Source of the DNA: Ulota crispa
Taxonomy: Eukaryota > Streptophyta > Bryopsida > Orthotrichales > Orthotrichaceae
Reading direction: 5' to 3'
NCBI GenBank assembly: GCA_963920765.1
Contig: OY987248.1
Span: forward strand, 11,752,539 to 11,816,538
DNA: 64,000 bases
Position 1 is the first letter of the stretch. Each line of letters opens with the position of its first letter. Below the pieces are notes generated by a model. That model did no database searches. It was not told the origin of the DNA and saw nothing but the letters and a program-made list of their open reading frames with translations. The position numbers were made by a program, and so were the translations under genes. Positions 33,901-45,192 of this stretch are shown here, in pieces.

Positions 33901-36025
33901 ATTAAGCTTGTTGCATTTGCTAACACAACTTTCATTTCAATTTTAACTTTTTGAGCTTTATGCAGTGGGAAAGGAGATTGTAGACTTGTGCCTCGATCGA
34001 GTGCGAAAGCAAGCGGACAACTGCACGGGCTTGCAAGGGTTTCTAGTCTTCAACGCAGTTGGAGGAGGCACGGGATCTGGTCTAGGCTCACTCTTGTTGG
34101 AGAGGTTGTCAATCGATTACGGAAAGAAGTCCAAGCTAGGTTTCACAATCTATCCATCTCCCCGGGTACGTAGGCGCATGACTCTTCATCAAAACATTTA
34201 GAGCACTTCAGCTGTAAAATTTTTTATAAACATTTCACATTTCTCTACAAAGTTTTTTGCAACAAAAGAAGTTCTTTGAATTCTCATCTTGAGTGTTCTT
34301 ACCTTTCTCTCGTGATTGACAGCTCTCTACTTCAGTAGTGGAGCCGTACAACTGCGTGCTCTCAACGCACAGCTTGTTGGAGTACACGGACGTCGTAGTG
34401 TTGCTGGACAACGAAGCCATTTACAGCATATGCGAGAGATCCTTGGACATTGAGCGTCCTACGTACACTAATTTGAACAGGCTAATCTCGCAGATCATCT
34501 CGAGTCTGACCACTAGTTTGCGCTTTGACGGAGCCCTGAATGTCGATATTACTGAGTTCCAGACCAATCTGGTACCGTATCCGCGTATTCATTTCATGCT
34601 TTCCAGTTACGCACCAGTCGTGTCCATGGAAAAGGCTTATCACCAGAACTCATCCGTGTCGGAGATTACTAACGTTGCTTTTGAGCCTGCAAGTATGATG
34701 GTGAAGTGCGATCCTCGTCGCGGGAAGTACATGGCTTGTTGCCTCATGTACAGAGGCGATGTTTCTCCCAAAGATGTCAATGCCGCTTTGCAAGCCATCA
34801 AAACTAAACAAACAGTGGAATTCGTCGACTGGTAAGTTTTTAATTGTTGCTAGTTTTAAATATTTTTTCTAGAAATCCAATCAAACTTTCGACATCTGTA
34901 CTTTCCTATTGAAAAAGGGAATTGGTATATGCACACCGGGTTTGCACACCCGCGGGGTAAATTTTAGATTTTTATCATCATAAAGCTGAATTTGAGGATT
35001 TTGAATTCAGATTTGAATTTAGAGACCATGATTTAGTCTAGAACCATTAAAAAAAGTTGCAGTATAACAACACCTAATGAAAAAGTTTTGCTAGGGAGAA
35101 AAGTGTTACTTTTATTTTTATTTGTAAAAGAAGATAAACTTTTTTATTGGGTGTTGTTGAATTGCAACTTTTTTTTTATGGTTCTAGACTAAATCATGGT
35201 CTCTAAGTCCAAATTTGAATTCAAAATTCTCAAATTCAGCTTTATGATGGTAAAAATCTAAAATTTATTCCAAAGGGGGCGTGCAAATATCAACAACACC
35301 ATGTTAGTTAAATTGGAAAAAACAATACATTTTGGGACTTCTCAAGATTAATTTGATCAACTTAATCTGAGCTCTAGCATTTTTTTTGGGTACATGTGCC
35401 CTCATCTAAGAGGAGGAATTTGGGAGGGAAAAAATCTTAGTGGCTCAGACTGAATCTGATACTTTCAAATCTAGTTTAAGACAACTTTTTAGGTTTAAAG
35501 TGAAGTACAAAATGGGACTCCTGTTTTTCCCATATCTAATATGGTCTTTCAACCCCGGTGTGCATATATCAATTCCCTTGAAAATTTGTGACAATTTGAA
35601 TTGATTTTTTTTGTACTAAAGTCGTTCTCTCTTATTACGAATTTGTTTGTAGGTGTCCAACTGGTTTCAAGTGTGGAATCAGTTATCAAGCTCCGGCTAG
35701 AGTTCCCAATGGAGACCTGGCGAAGATTGAACGAGCAGTCTGTATGATCAGTAACAACACTGCTGTGGTTGATGTGTTCAAACGTATAAACCGTAAGTTT
35801 GATCGAATGTTTGCGAAACGAGCGTTTGTTTTTTGGTACATTGGTGAAGGTATGGAAGAAAGCGAATTCACTGAGGCTCGGGAGGATTTGGCGGCCTTAG
35901 AAAAAGACTACGAGGAGGTGTGTGTAGCATTTCTTTGTAAAAACATCATCATTAATAATAATCGTTATAATAATAAGAAAAGAGTGTGCTGCATATACTG
36001 TAATGCTCAACAAAAAGAGCATTAA
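30921..36025 (+). CDS. TUA: Divergent alpha-tubulin, without Lys40 and acidic tail
   Basis: Exons 30921-31033, 31966-32180, 33966-34165, 34323-34831, 35653-36025; GT-AG, phases agree, 469 aa as read. The body is clearly alpha-tubulin: [20 protein letters not shown], the GTP-binding signature [24 protein letters not shown], catalytic-loop [12 protein letters not shown] with Glu254, and the end [10 protein letters not shown]. Unusual points: position 40 is Ala, not the acetylated Lys; the loop has VGGRDD for VGGGDD; and after YEEV the frame gives about 34 residues that are Asn/Lys/Cys-rich and end in EH, not the acidic GEEY tail. A GTGTGT right after GAGGAG could be a donor, but I find no downstream tail exon. 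An in-frame ATG also lies four codons upstream (30909), but the family start is 30921. It may be a specialised isotype or a decaying paralogue. Confidence 0.9.
34917..35577. mobile_element. GGGAATTGATATGTGCAC-family element in tubulin intron 4, with a nested MITE
   Basis: The inverted ends are GGGAATTGGTATATGCACACC and the mirrored GGTGTGCATATATCAATTCCC. The flanks TTGAAAAA/TTGAAAAT suggest an 8-bp target duplication with one change. The interior is a long palindrome sharing AGCTGAATTTGA and TTTAGTCTAGAACCAT with 37733-38141 and with the arms of 19705-20711. A second element (about 35294-35556, ends CACCATGTTAGTTAAATTGG) interrupts its right arm. Confidence 0.7.
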
Positions 36026-36351
36026 GGTAGGAGGCTCATGAATGGGCCATGTAAGGGCTGAAACTGAATTTTGGGGAGGTGAGACTTCTTGAAATGTTTT
36101 TCAGTAAATTTTTCTTGAAAGACAGGAGGAATTGACATCTAAATCAAATTATTTTATATTTTTTGAAGCTTTATAGAATTAATTATGAAAATTTGAAGTT
36201 AAAATGGTACAGGGCTCTAAAATGGTGCACCTCCTCACATGTACATTTCTTGTATATTGTTGAAGGGTTATGAAAAACAACATGTACAAATAAAATACAT
36301 TTGAAGAAGTGCACTATTTTAGAGCATGCACGTTTTTAGAACCTCCTACCT
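36025..36351. mobile_element. MITE inserted at the alpha-tubulin stop codon
   Basis: Inverted ends AGGTAGGAGG and CCTCCTACCT, flanked by TA at 36023-36024 and 36352-36353, as in Tc1/mariner-type MITEs. Subterminal GGGCTCTAAAATGGTGCAC is partly mirrored as GTGCACTATTTTAGAGC. The left TA plus the element's first A form the tubulin TAA stop. A probable relative with altered ends is at about 61408-61690. Confidence 0.65.
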
Positions 36352-36590
36352 TACATGGAAACAGAAAAAAAACTGATGACGTGTAAGGCATAGCTTGACA
36401 AGGAAGCCACTTTTTTTCCTTGTGAGTCGAATGTTACTTAACATAAACCACCGTAGGGAAATAGATGAACAAAGTTTGTAGGAATGGATGAAGAATCTGT
36501 AATTCTTGATTCCCCAACAAAGTTTGTGTAACTTTTACAAAACCCCGGAGAATAATCTACCCTACAAATAATCAAGAGATTTCCTTGCAA

Positions 36591-36914
36591 AGGGGAAATT
36601 TCATGGATACCCCCAAGGTTTGCAATATTTACATAGATATCCTTGCTTTTTCAGAAATTATACAAATACCCTTTGACCAGAAGATCTTGGTGTTTGTTTG
36701 TTGTGCTCATACTTTCTTCATAAGCAATGTTGAAGAAGGGAATGTAATGAAACAAAAAAAGAAGCAACCTGCACAAAAAGGAAGAAGGAAACTGGCATGC
36801 ATAACAAAACAAACGCCAAAATTTTCTGGTCCTGGGATATTTGTGTCACTTCAGAAAAAACAAGGGTATCTATGTAAATACTGCAAACTTCAGAGGACCC
36901 ATGAAATTTTCCCT
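36591..36914. mobile_element. AGGGAAAATTTC-family MITE, copy 1
   Basis: The ends GGGGAAATTTCATGGATACCC and the mirrored CCATGAAATTTTCCCTT match copies at 46981-47300 and 51395-51717. The subterminal TTTTTCAGAAATTA and TACCCTT motifs are mirrored. It is the most divergent copy and no target duplication is visible. The 127-codon ORF at 36585-36968 lies within it and is not a gene. Confidence 0.7.
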
Positions 36915-37732
36915 TCAATAAAAGAGTGTGTTGTATGTTTGATAAATGTGTATGTTACATGCATGTAATACACACATTTGGTAAGAGAACATCCATGATC
37001 AGATATTAGTATCTTTACACATTTTATAACGTACATTAATAACCAAGTAAACATTACGATGTTAGAAGTTGTGTTAAATTCTTTCTATTGTAAAAATGTG
37101 ATTGTAAATTTGCTTATGGTGTGTTTGTTGTTTGGAAATATTAGAACTTTTTTCAAAAAGCTCCTTATAATTGACTGTTTATCAGTAGCAATAGCGCAAT
37201 TTCTAGATAACTAGATTTTTTTCAGATTTTCATTGTTGATTTGTAGAATCTCATTTTCGTGTTAGCATGTGTGTCTATATTATAGATTTCAATTTGAAAA
37301 GATTGACTAGGTACTGTTTAAATAAATGTTACTGAATTAAAAAACATGTTCAGGATATTTTGGATTTGTGATTTGTAGTTTTGAGTAATTTGTTTTGACC
37401 ATCTTTAAAAAAAAAAAGTGTAACGTGATTTGCAGTTAATAAAATAAGCGGGAATAGTTGTAAATAGTGGTAGTTAGCGTCCAAAGCTTCAAAAAAATGG
37501 ACTTGCCTTGGTTACGTTCAAATGCGGATTTGAAATTATTTATTTCTATAAGTTTAAATTTAAACCAAAACTATCAAGAAAAATAGGTTTTGCTTCTAAT
37601 TCACTAAAATTTATAGAACCTTAAAACCTCAATGAATTATAGCTGTTGTAAGCACAACGTGTTAGAATCCACGTTTCAAATTTATTGGGTGTTTTATTTT
37701 TGCCTTTTTCTCAAAATTTACAGATTTTTTAT

Positions 37733-38141
37733 GGGAATTGATATGTGTATCACACCCTTTCAATTGCTGTACTACACCCCAAAGCAAAATTTAGATTTCT
37801 ACCATCAAAAAGCTGAATTTGAGAATTTGGAATTCAGATTTGGACTTGAGACCATGATTTTGTCTAGAACCATAAAAAAAAATTGCAATTTAACAACACC
37901 CAATGGAAAGTTTAGATAGGGAGAAAAGTGTTACTTTTACTATTTTTGTAAAAAAAGATAAATTTTTTCATTACGTGTTGTTAAATTGCAACTTTTTTTG
38001 TGATTTTAGACTAAATCATGGTCTTTGAGTCCAAATTTGAATTCCAAATTCTCAAATTCAGCATTTTGATGGTTGAAATCTAAATTTTACTCTGAGGTGT
38101 GGTACAGTAATTGAAAGGGTGTGGTACACATATCAATTCCC
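37733..38141. mobile_element. GGGAATTGATATGTG-family palindromic element with 9-bp TSD
   Basis: 409 bp. The ends GGGAATTGATATGTGTATCA and the mirrored TACACATATCAATTCCC are flanked by a perfect 9-bp repeat ATTTTTTAT (37724-37732, 38142-38150). Almost the whole element pairs with itself around the mirrored AAATTGCAATTTAACA and TGTTAAATTGCAACTTTT. A 9-bp duplication would fit a Mutator-like element. Confidence 0.75.
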
Positions 38142-41043
38142 ATTTTTTATATGTAAACTTCATTTTTGACAAGTTTGTTTTCAACTATTTTGGTATATAG
38201 ATTAAAACATGTAAATTTTCTTTGGACAGTAAACTTAAAAATATCACAATTAATAAAATTCACGCAATAAGTTAAAAATAAATTAAAAAACGCAGAGAAT
38301 TTTCATTACATTCAAATTTTGAGCAGAATTTAGCTTGATGGATGTTACTTGATTAGAAGGCCATTACTGAGGGTGATTGGTGGTGAAAAATAAAGAATCA
38401 TTACTTCAGAGCTATTGACTGTCTTTCATCGCCACTTGCGCCTTTTATGACTGGACTTTTCTGGTTGTAACTCTACAATTTGTCCTTGTGTTGTGCTGTA
38501 AATATCATAGCTAAGTTGTATGATTTTGTCCCATTTTACATTTTTACTTGATTTATGCTGATAGACATATGGTTAATGTCAAAACAAAAATATACATAGA
38601 ACCTTATATCTCATTCAAATAGCCAATTTGAGCTAGGAATGAAACCGAACTGTTGCCATGAGGCTGATATGCAAACGGATTCATATTACACTATTCTTTA
38701 TAGAAATTTCAAATTTTCTTATGAGATTAAAAGGAATATAATGGAAAAATAGTATCATACTATGACAAAGGAAATCTAGAGTACTATAATGAGTAGATGT
38801 GTGTTGTTTCTTAGTGATACAAAAATGAACTATGTTAGTTTTTATTTTAGTTACTATATTACTTTAAGACTTTTAGAAAAGTTATTTGAAATTAGTTACA
38901 TATGTTTAGATGAATTTGAATCGAATCATCTGATTTACCTTAATATTATGAAAGATGGTAGTTATCCAAGGAAATTGAATCCAAATGTATTGATGGATTA
39001 TCTTTTGCATTTGATTCTTTGATCCAAAGATATCATTTGACAAATAATTTGTTTGCCTAGAATAACTATGTAACATTGATTTTACCCCTTGTACCTCTAT
39101 GCTAAATTAATATGCCTTTGGGCAAGCCTTCTTGGGTGCAACATGTGTTGGTTTTTGTGAAATTCTAACCAAACTTATGTTTCATGAATATCTTCATGCC
39201 TAAATAATTTAACATGCAATTTGAAAATTAGGCTTCAAAATGTCATATTTAGTCATCTATTTTGATCTAGGGGTAGTTTGGGTAGCCACAATAAAAGAGT
39301 CCAATTGGTTTGAAAATATTCACACATGCTTGCAATACACTTGGATAAAATAAAACTTAGAGTCACAAGACACACAATCACATAGATTGGACTTACAAGC
39401 CTTTCATATGTGATTTCCTCCTTTGGAAGCATTTAATAAATAAAAAATCCAATTTTGGAGGCTTCTACATCCAAAAGTGTTGATCTAATTTTGTCTTTTT
39501 CTTGATTTGACAAAAATCTACAAACCAAGTACTGTGCTTAGCATTTTTATCTCTCAAAAAAAGATACTACATCTTTGCACCTTTCAAAGAATATCATATG
39601 TATCATGAAACTACAAAATCATCTTTTATAAATGATTTATATTTACCATGATAAGTAGGCCTAAAGAGTTGGAATTTTTTCATACATACTCTCAACACAC
39701 TTGTGCAACTCAATTCTAAGGCACTTTAGAACATGATTGGAAACCATAACCCTTGAAAGCAAATTCTCACCTTTTAACAATGCATAGAGAGCTTAAATTA
39801 TTTTCTTTTTGAATGCTATGATCTTGTCAATGATAAGAATTTAGAGATTGGAAGAAATAGATATAGTACAAAATTAGGATCTCTTCAAAAGTATGCAACC
39901 AAATGTACAAAAAGTCACCACCAAAATTCTCCATAGGGTGGTTCTCTAGAAGAACACAAATATTGGGAGCTTTAGTCTCAACGTCACCCAAGTGTTGGGG
40001 GTTAGAATAATTTATTTTGTATCTGAATGAAACTTCACTCAAACTAGGATGGATTGCATTGATTTTCATCCTAAGCATCGTGAACAACATGAACTTTTCT
40101 TTGAGTGTAACAACAAAAAATTACCTGATCTTTAGAACTTAAATTTTTTTGGTTTAAAGCCAAGGTACGATTAAAAAAACTTAAAGTGCCAAAATCTAGT
40201 TAAATAATTGAAATAAAAAATCTTGGATTCAAATGTCTCTTCACTTACTGAGTTTGTGTTTTCTTTGAGAAAACCTCACATTTCCATGACTGAAAATCAA
40301 ATTAATATAATTAAATAGAAAACAAATCCTTTAGGGAAATTTGGAGAATTGTGTTTTTTTTTTTAATCAGGTTATTTTTAGAGCAATTGTAGGTGACTAG
40401 AGTGTTTTCATGGGGTTGTTTAAAAACATCTAAATTATTTGAAGGATATGTATTGATCTGAATTCTTTATTTATTGTTATTAAAGTCATATGTTTAATGT
40501 CAAATTAACAGCAAATGAAACCTCAGTTTTGTCTGTTGGGACCACCCTTGTTGTTTCCTCAATCAAAAAGTCATAAACCTCAACTCCATAAAAAGGAAAA
40601 AAGTTGAGTTTATTTGATGCGTTTACAGACTCCTAAGTTAAAATTGTGGAAAAAATAGGATTTTTTAATGATAAAGTATATGAGAATAACAAAATGATAG
40701 CTATTATTCTCAATATTGTATTTGGAAATATGCCACATTTGAATGTGATATTTTCCCAAGGCAAACCAAATTCAGCAACATAAGCAATATATTCGGTCAT
40801 CTATATGACAACTTTTGTGTTAATTGTATCAATAAACAATTTCAGCATAAAGAACTTTATTATAAATTGTAACAAAGTTTAAACTTGTCACAAATTGTGA
40901 CCAATCTTTCATGAGCTTGCAAGATTTCACCCATGATATTTCCATTTCATGTGGATTTCTTGGGAACATGAATTTTTTAGGCTTGTGCAAATAATTAAAA
41001 TAACTTTAAACTTATTAGTATGTGTTGATGGTGAGAGTAGTAC

Positions 41044-41938
41044 ATTTTATTGTATTATGGCCTCCAAGCTAGTTTTATTTACCATGTTTTATCCTTCAAT
41101 TTTTTTGGTATTTTACAAAATAAAATTAGCATTTTAGAATCTTGTATCATTATTTTTAATTCTTACTCAATCCCAATCAAGCATACCAAATTTTGTGTTT
41201 CTAAAGACCAAGATCTTATTTTTGATGAATTTTTTGTACATAATATTCATGGTTTTACATGATAAATGATTAAAAAAAATTGGTAATAAACTTTTGAGAT
41301 TTGATTGCATGGATGCAAAGGAAGCATCCACACACACATCTTTTCTTTTAACAAGCATATCCAAAAAAAATTATAATTCCTTCTATGTAGATTTTATTGA
41401 TGAAGTGATTACAACCAAATCTTGTAGATTAGATATTTCATCATGGTAATCAGATTTTTTTGTTAGACATATACAATATAGATGGGTTTGAATCTTTGAG
41501 CATAATGATAAAGTTAGTTTGCAAAAAACTAGTTAAAAATACATAAATATCTATTTTACAAAATCTGATCATGATCACTCCAACGTTAAAATCTACATCA
41601 AAGGAATTATAATGTTTTTTGGAGATGCTTGTTAGGAAAAAAGGTGTGTGTGGATGTTTCCTATGCATCCATGCAATCAAATCTCAAAAAATCATTACCA
41701 ATTTTTAAAAATCATTTATCATGTAAAACCATGAATATTATGTACAGAAATTCACCAAAAATAGGATCTTGGTTTTTTGAAACTCAAAGTTTGGTATGCT
41801 TGATTGGGGTTGAGTAAGAATTAAAAAATAATGGCATATGATTCTAAAACACTAATATTATTTTATAAAATACCAACATTTTGAGGATAAAATAGGGTGA
41901 ACAAAACTAGCTTGGAGGCCATAGTACAAAAATAAAAT
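41044..41938. repeat. Foldback element, arms about 366 bp
   Basis: Arms 41044-41410 and 41573-41938 are diverged reverse complements around a 160-bp spacer. Landmarks are ATGGCCTCCAAGCTAG in the left arm against its mirror near 41910-41925, and AAGCATCCACACACAC against GTGTGTGTGGATGTTTC. Identity looks like roughly 85-90 percent by eye, older than 19705-20711. Chance ORFs on both strands are not genes. Confidence 0.75.
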
Positions 41939-42996
41939 CATAAATATACTACATGCGTAGATTTTTTGCTTTTTTATTAAAATGTGGATGATTGTATTCA
42001 TCTTCCATGAAAAACATTGACTTGATAATAGAAGATGATCAAAAATTTACAAAAGATAAAAGAAGATAAAACAAAAATCATTGTATAAAAAATCATGTTT
42101 TTGTGTTCTAAATAAACTTTCATGAGAATAGAAAGCATCAATAAAAAGAACTCTAAACAAAATTGATAGAAAGTATAATGTTATTCAATATGCTTGGGAA
42201 TGAAACCTTAAATCATTAATCTTGTAATGTTTGGAATGCATGCTCTTTACTAAGCTAATTATTAATAGTTCCATTTTTTTTATCACAGTTCCTAAATGAG
42301 TATATATATAATTCTAAACTATTTGTTTAGTTCTAGATTTTGTGTGTCCTTGGACATTGAGAAATCTCCAATGTTTTGCACAAATCTCTCAAAATTTTGT
42401 TTAAATTTTCTAATGTTTTGCAATAGAAGCCTCTTTTTAGATTGTTGTTTATGAACTTTGGGCAATTTAGAACTAGTTAGAAATGACAATACGTTTATAG
42501 GAAGTTTTGGGATGAGATGTAATTATCTAGTTTAATTCTGTTGAAAGCTTGTCATGAATTCCAGGAAACTATGTTATACAGTAGCAATAAGAATGATAAA
42601 AATATTATGAAAAACTCGTCAAAATTGGTGGTTCCCTTCAGACTTTTGGATCCGCCCTTTTTGTGATGATGAAAATGAAAATGAAAATGAAATCTGATTT
42701 CTACACTATCAGTAAAGATCAGTTGATCATCTTTGAGAGTTTTTTTTAGGGACTTTTATCCAAATTACCATTCTAAGTAAGATACACCATCTTCTATGTT
42801 GGTAGATATCAATCATACATTGCTTGTATTTTAGATCTCAAAGTCAAACTCTATAAATTAATCTTCATTCAAAATGTACATACATGTTTTTTTTAATAGT
42901 TGGCATTTTTGGGGTAATTTAAAGAAATTTTCTCGACTAATAATCTCAAAGTAGATGTCTTGTTCATATACAGTTTGACAAAGAAACATTGTTTAC

Positions 42997-43375
42997 TAAC
43001 CCTTTAACGCCAAGGCGGACAAAAAAACCTCCTTTGCATACCTAAAAAAAGGTTTTGTATCATGGAAAAAATTGTTTTTCATTTTTTTATTTTAAGAAGT
43101 GATCATAAATACATGGTCCATCATGGAAGGTAACAAATTACCTCATTAAATATATTCATATTTTTAGGTACTCCAAATTATGAGAAGATTCAAAAATAGG
43201 GTGTTAGGTCCCATGATACACTTCTTGCAATTTTCATGAGGGCACCATGTACCATTGATTTTTGCAACTTTTGGAAACAATATTACAATGAGGTGAGCAC
43301 TTGACACACCATTGTAAAATATTGTAGATCATTGTGGCAATGACCAGCCGGGAATTTACAAGTTAATTGTACAAT
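42997..43375. mobile_element. Relative of the 15435-15783 element
   Basis: It starts AACCCTTTAACGCCAAGGCG and ends near AATGACCAGCCGGGAATT. The middle (AAGTGATCATAAATACATGG, TCATGGAAGG, CAACTTTTGGAAACAATATTAC) aligns in order with 15510-15700. The right end lacks a clean TTAA motif. Confidence 0.5.
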
Positions 43376-43427
43376 TTAGCATAACTAGATTATTTGGATG
43401 ATTGTCCTTGAAGTAGATTTATTTCCT

Positions 43428-44364
43428 TTAACCCCTAAAGGACTGAGCCATTTTTTTAGTGAAAATCACTCAAAACTGCCACTTTTGGGGGGTTAGTAAG
43501 AAGGTAATTGTTTTTGAAAATTTGGGAAATCCAACCATAGGATTTTGCCCTAGATTGGATTAGGTACTTGTGGAAAAAAAATCAGGTCATTCCGGATGGA
43601 CATGAGTGAGATATTTACATCTAAAGTGAAAAGAAAAGTTTTTTTTCATGCTGCCGCAAAATTTCAGAAGCCTTTGACCATTCTTACGTGAAAATAATTG
43701 CTCTACGCAACTTACCGCTTTATTTTCCCCATGTAGGAGATCAAGTTAGCTATGTGTGGGAGAATTTTCAAATCAATTGGAACTACACAACACATAGGAA
43801 AAATCAGTAAGTAAAAAGAAGTAGAGAATGAGTCAAATCACTAAATTGTTAAGAATTTAGTTATTAAAATGAAAAATGCAAATCCCAACGGTCATAATGT
43901 TGTGATAAACAATCTACATCCTTTGGTTTTGTTTTTTTTTCCAAAATATTGAAAATTGAGTAAAATAAAGGACTTCAAAGTTTATTTTAGAGTAGAGATT
44001 CCATAGCTGTCCACAAACAAAAACTCCTCATAACTGTCATGTCATTGATTGAAATTGAATGATTCAAAGCTTCTCACCTATAAAAAAAATCTAAAGAACC
44101 AATTTCAAATTTTAATTTGAAAAAAATTGAAATTTAAAGAAGTTTTTGGGCTGCCCGAGCGGGCATTCCTCCCTTGCTTTTTAGATTTTCATGCATAACT
44201 TCTTCAATAATTGTCGGAATGAGGAAAAAATTAGATGTCCGTGTAGATCTTTGAATTCCCCATCTTCAATAAAAGTTTCAGAAAATCACACAAAGTAGCT
44301 TATCCAAAGGTACATGCCCAAACTCCCACCTCCCCTGAAGGTTCAACAATCCTTTAGGGGTTAA
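43428..44364. mobile_element. TTAACCCCTAAAGGA element, about 0.94 kb
   Basis: Ends TTAACCCCTAAAGGACTG and the mirrored AATCCTTTAGGGGTTAA. No transposase is readable; the interior is AT-rich. It is one of the best-preserved end pairs of this family in the window. Confidence 0.65.
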
Positions 44365-44600
44365 ATACTGTGTTGATCCCATACAGGCAAAAATGATTTT
44401 TTTTTGCACCATGCATAAACCAATACAAACATTTAGTTCTTTTTTCCCATCTATCTAAATGTTTGTAGGTTTTTGTCTTATTTGTTTTAGTATTTGTACC
44501 TTATATATTTCCAAAACACTTCTTTGGAAATTTGTTCTTAAAATGGGCCTATGAAACCAAGTTTAGACAATATAGCTTAGTTCTCAAAATGACTTTTCTA

Positions 44601-44910
44601 CTACACTGAATATTGCGTTTAGGTTGCCCCACACTAATTTTTGACATTTTGCACTATATAAATATTTATTGCCGCTACTACAGCCATTTTCATTGAAAAT
44701 TACTACAACAAACAATTTCTAAAGGACTTGACAAGAACAATAAAGTTGCGAAAAATCAAACTAGCTACATTCAAATCATAAATCATATGAATTTCAAGTA
44801 TCTAGAGGGTTGCATGTGCTTCCAAGTGGCCAAGTGATGAGTCATGAGCTAACTTCCCAGGGTAAGGCAACCTCATTGTCAAGGCAGCCTAAATGCAATA
44901 TTTAGTGTAG
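44601..44910. mobile_element. ATTGCATTTAGGTTGCC-family MITE upstream of VPS55
   Basis: 310 bp, CTACACTGAATATTGCG to CAATATTTAGTGTAG. The interior carries the family block AGTGGCCAAGTGATGAGTCATGAG. It ends about 210 bp before the VPS55 leader region, so promoter elements could overlap it. Confidence 0.7.
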
Positions 44911-45120
44911 CATGAAATGGAAGCATTGGAAAAGGCGGAGGCAGAGACCAGGAAAAGGAAAAGGTACAGAGATAAAGGAAAAGGAAAATGCGGAGAGATA
45001 AAGAAAACGAAAAACGAAAGGAAGAGGAAAGCCCCAAAAGAGGTAAAAGAGGAAAGAAAGAAAGAAAGAAATAGTCTCCGCGTGGATCTGTCTCTGCCGT
45101 TCTCGAGTGATCCGCCAGCG

Positions 45121-45192
45121 ATGGGACTCTTCTGAATTGCGTCGCCTGCGACGGACGATCTGCGGTTGTAGCCATGGCGATGCGCCTCGAAG
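45121..45192 (+). promoter_or_regulatory. VPS55 leader exon with two short upstream ORFs
   Basis: The end CTCGAAG|GTAAGC is a good splice donor, and TTCAG|GAAAG at 46030/46031 is a matching acceptor just upstream of the VPS55 start. In the joined leader an ATG at 45174 opens a ten-codon ORF (MAMRLEGKYW then TGA) that spans the intron. An earlier ATG at 45121 opens MGLF then TGA. Such uORFs often reduce translation of the main ORF. The leader's 5' limit is not known. Confidence 0.5.

Larger units (their letters stand above)
36354..45120. other. Long intergenic region between tubulin and VPS55
   Basis: No gene was recognised in 8.7 kb. It contains an AGGGAAAATTTC-family MITE (36591-36914), a palindromic element (37733-38141), a foldback (41044-41938), TTAACCCC-type elements (42997-43375 and 43428-44364) and a MITE (44601-44910). 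About 38150-41040 and 41940-42990 are AT-rich with only short chance ORFs. The last 200 bp before 45121 are strongly purine-rich on the + strand. Confidence 0.45.

Noticed and set aside
36480-36515. A possible final tubulin exon after TTGTAG at 36480
   Set aside because: Reading on gives only EWMKNL then a stop, not the acidic tail; it also lies beyond the MITE.
36585-36968. A 127-codon + strand ORF
   Set aside because: It lies on an AGGGAAAATTTC-family MITE that recurs twice elsewhere; the same holds for 51454-51840.
39000-41000. A diverged retroelement in this AT-rich stretch
   Set aside because: No reverse-transcriptase, integrase or long terminal repeat signature could be read.
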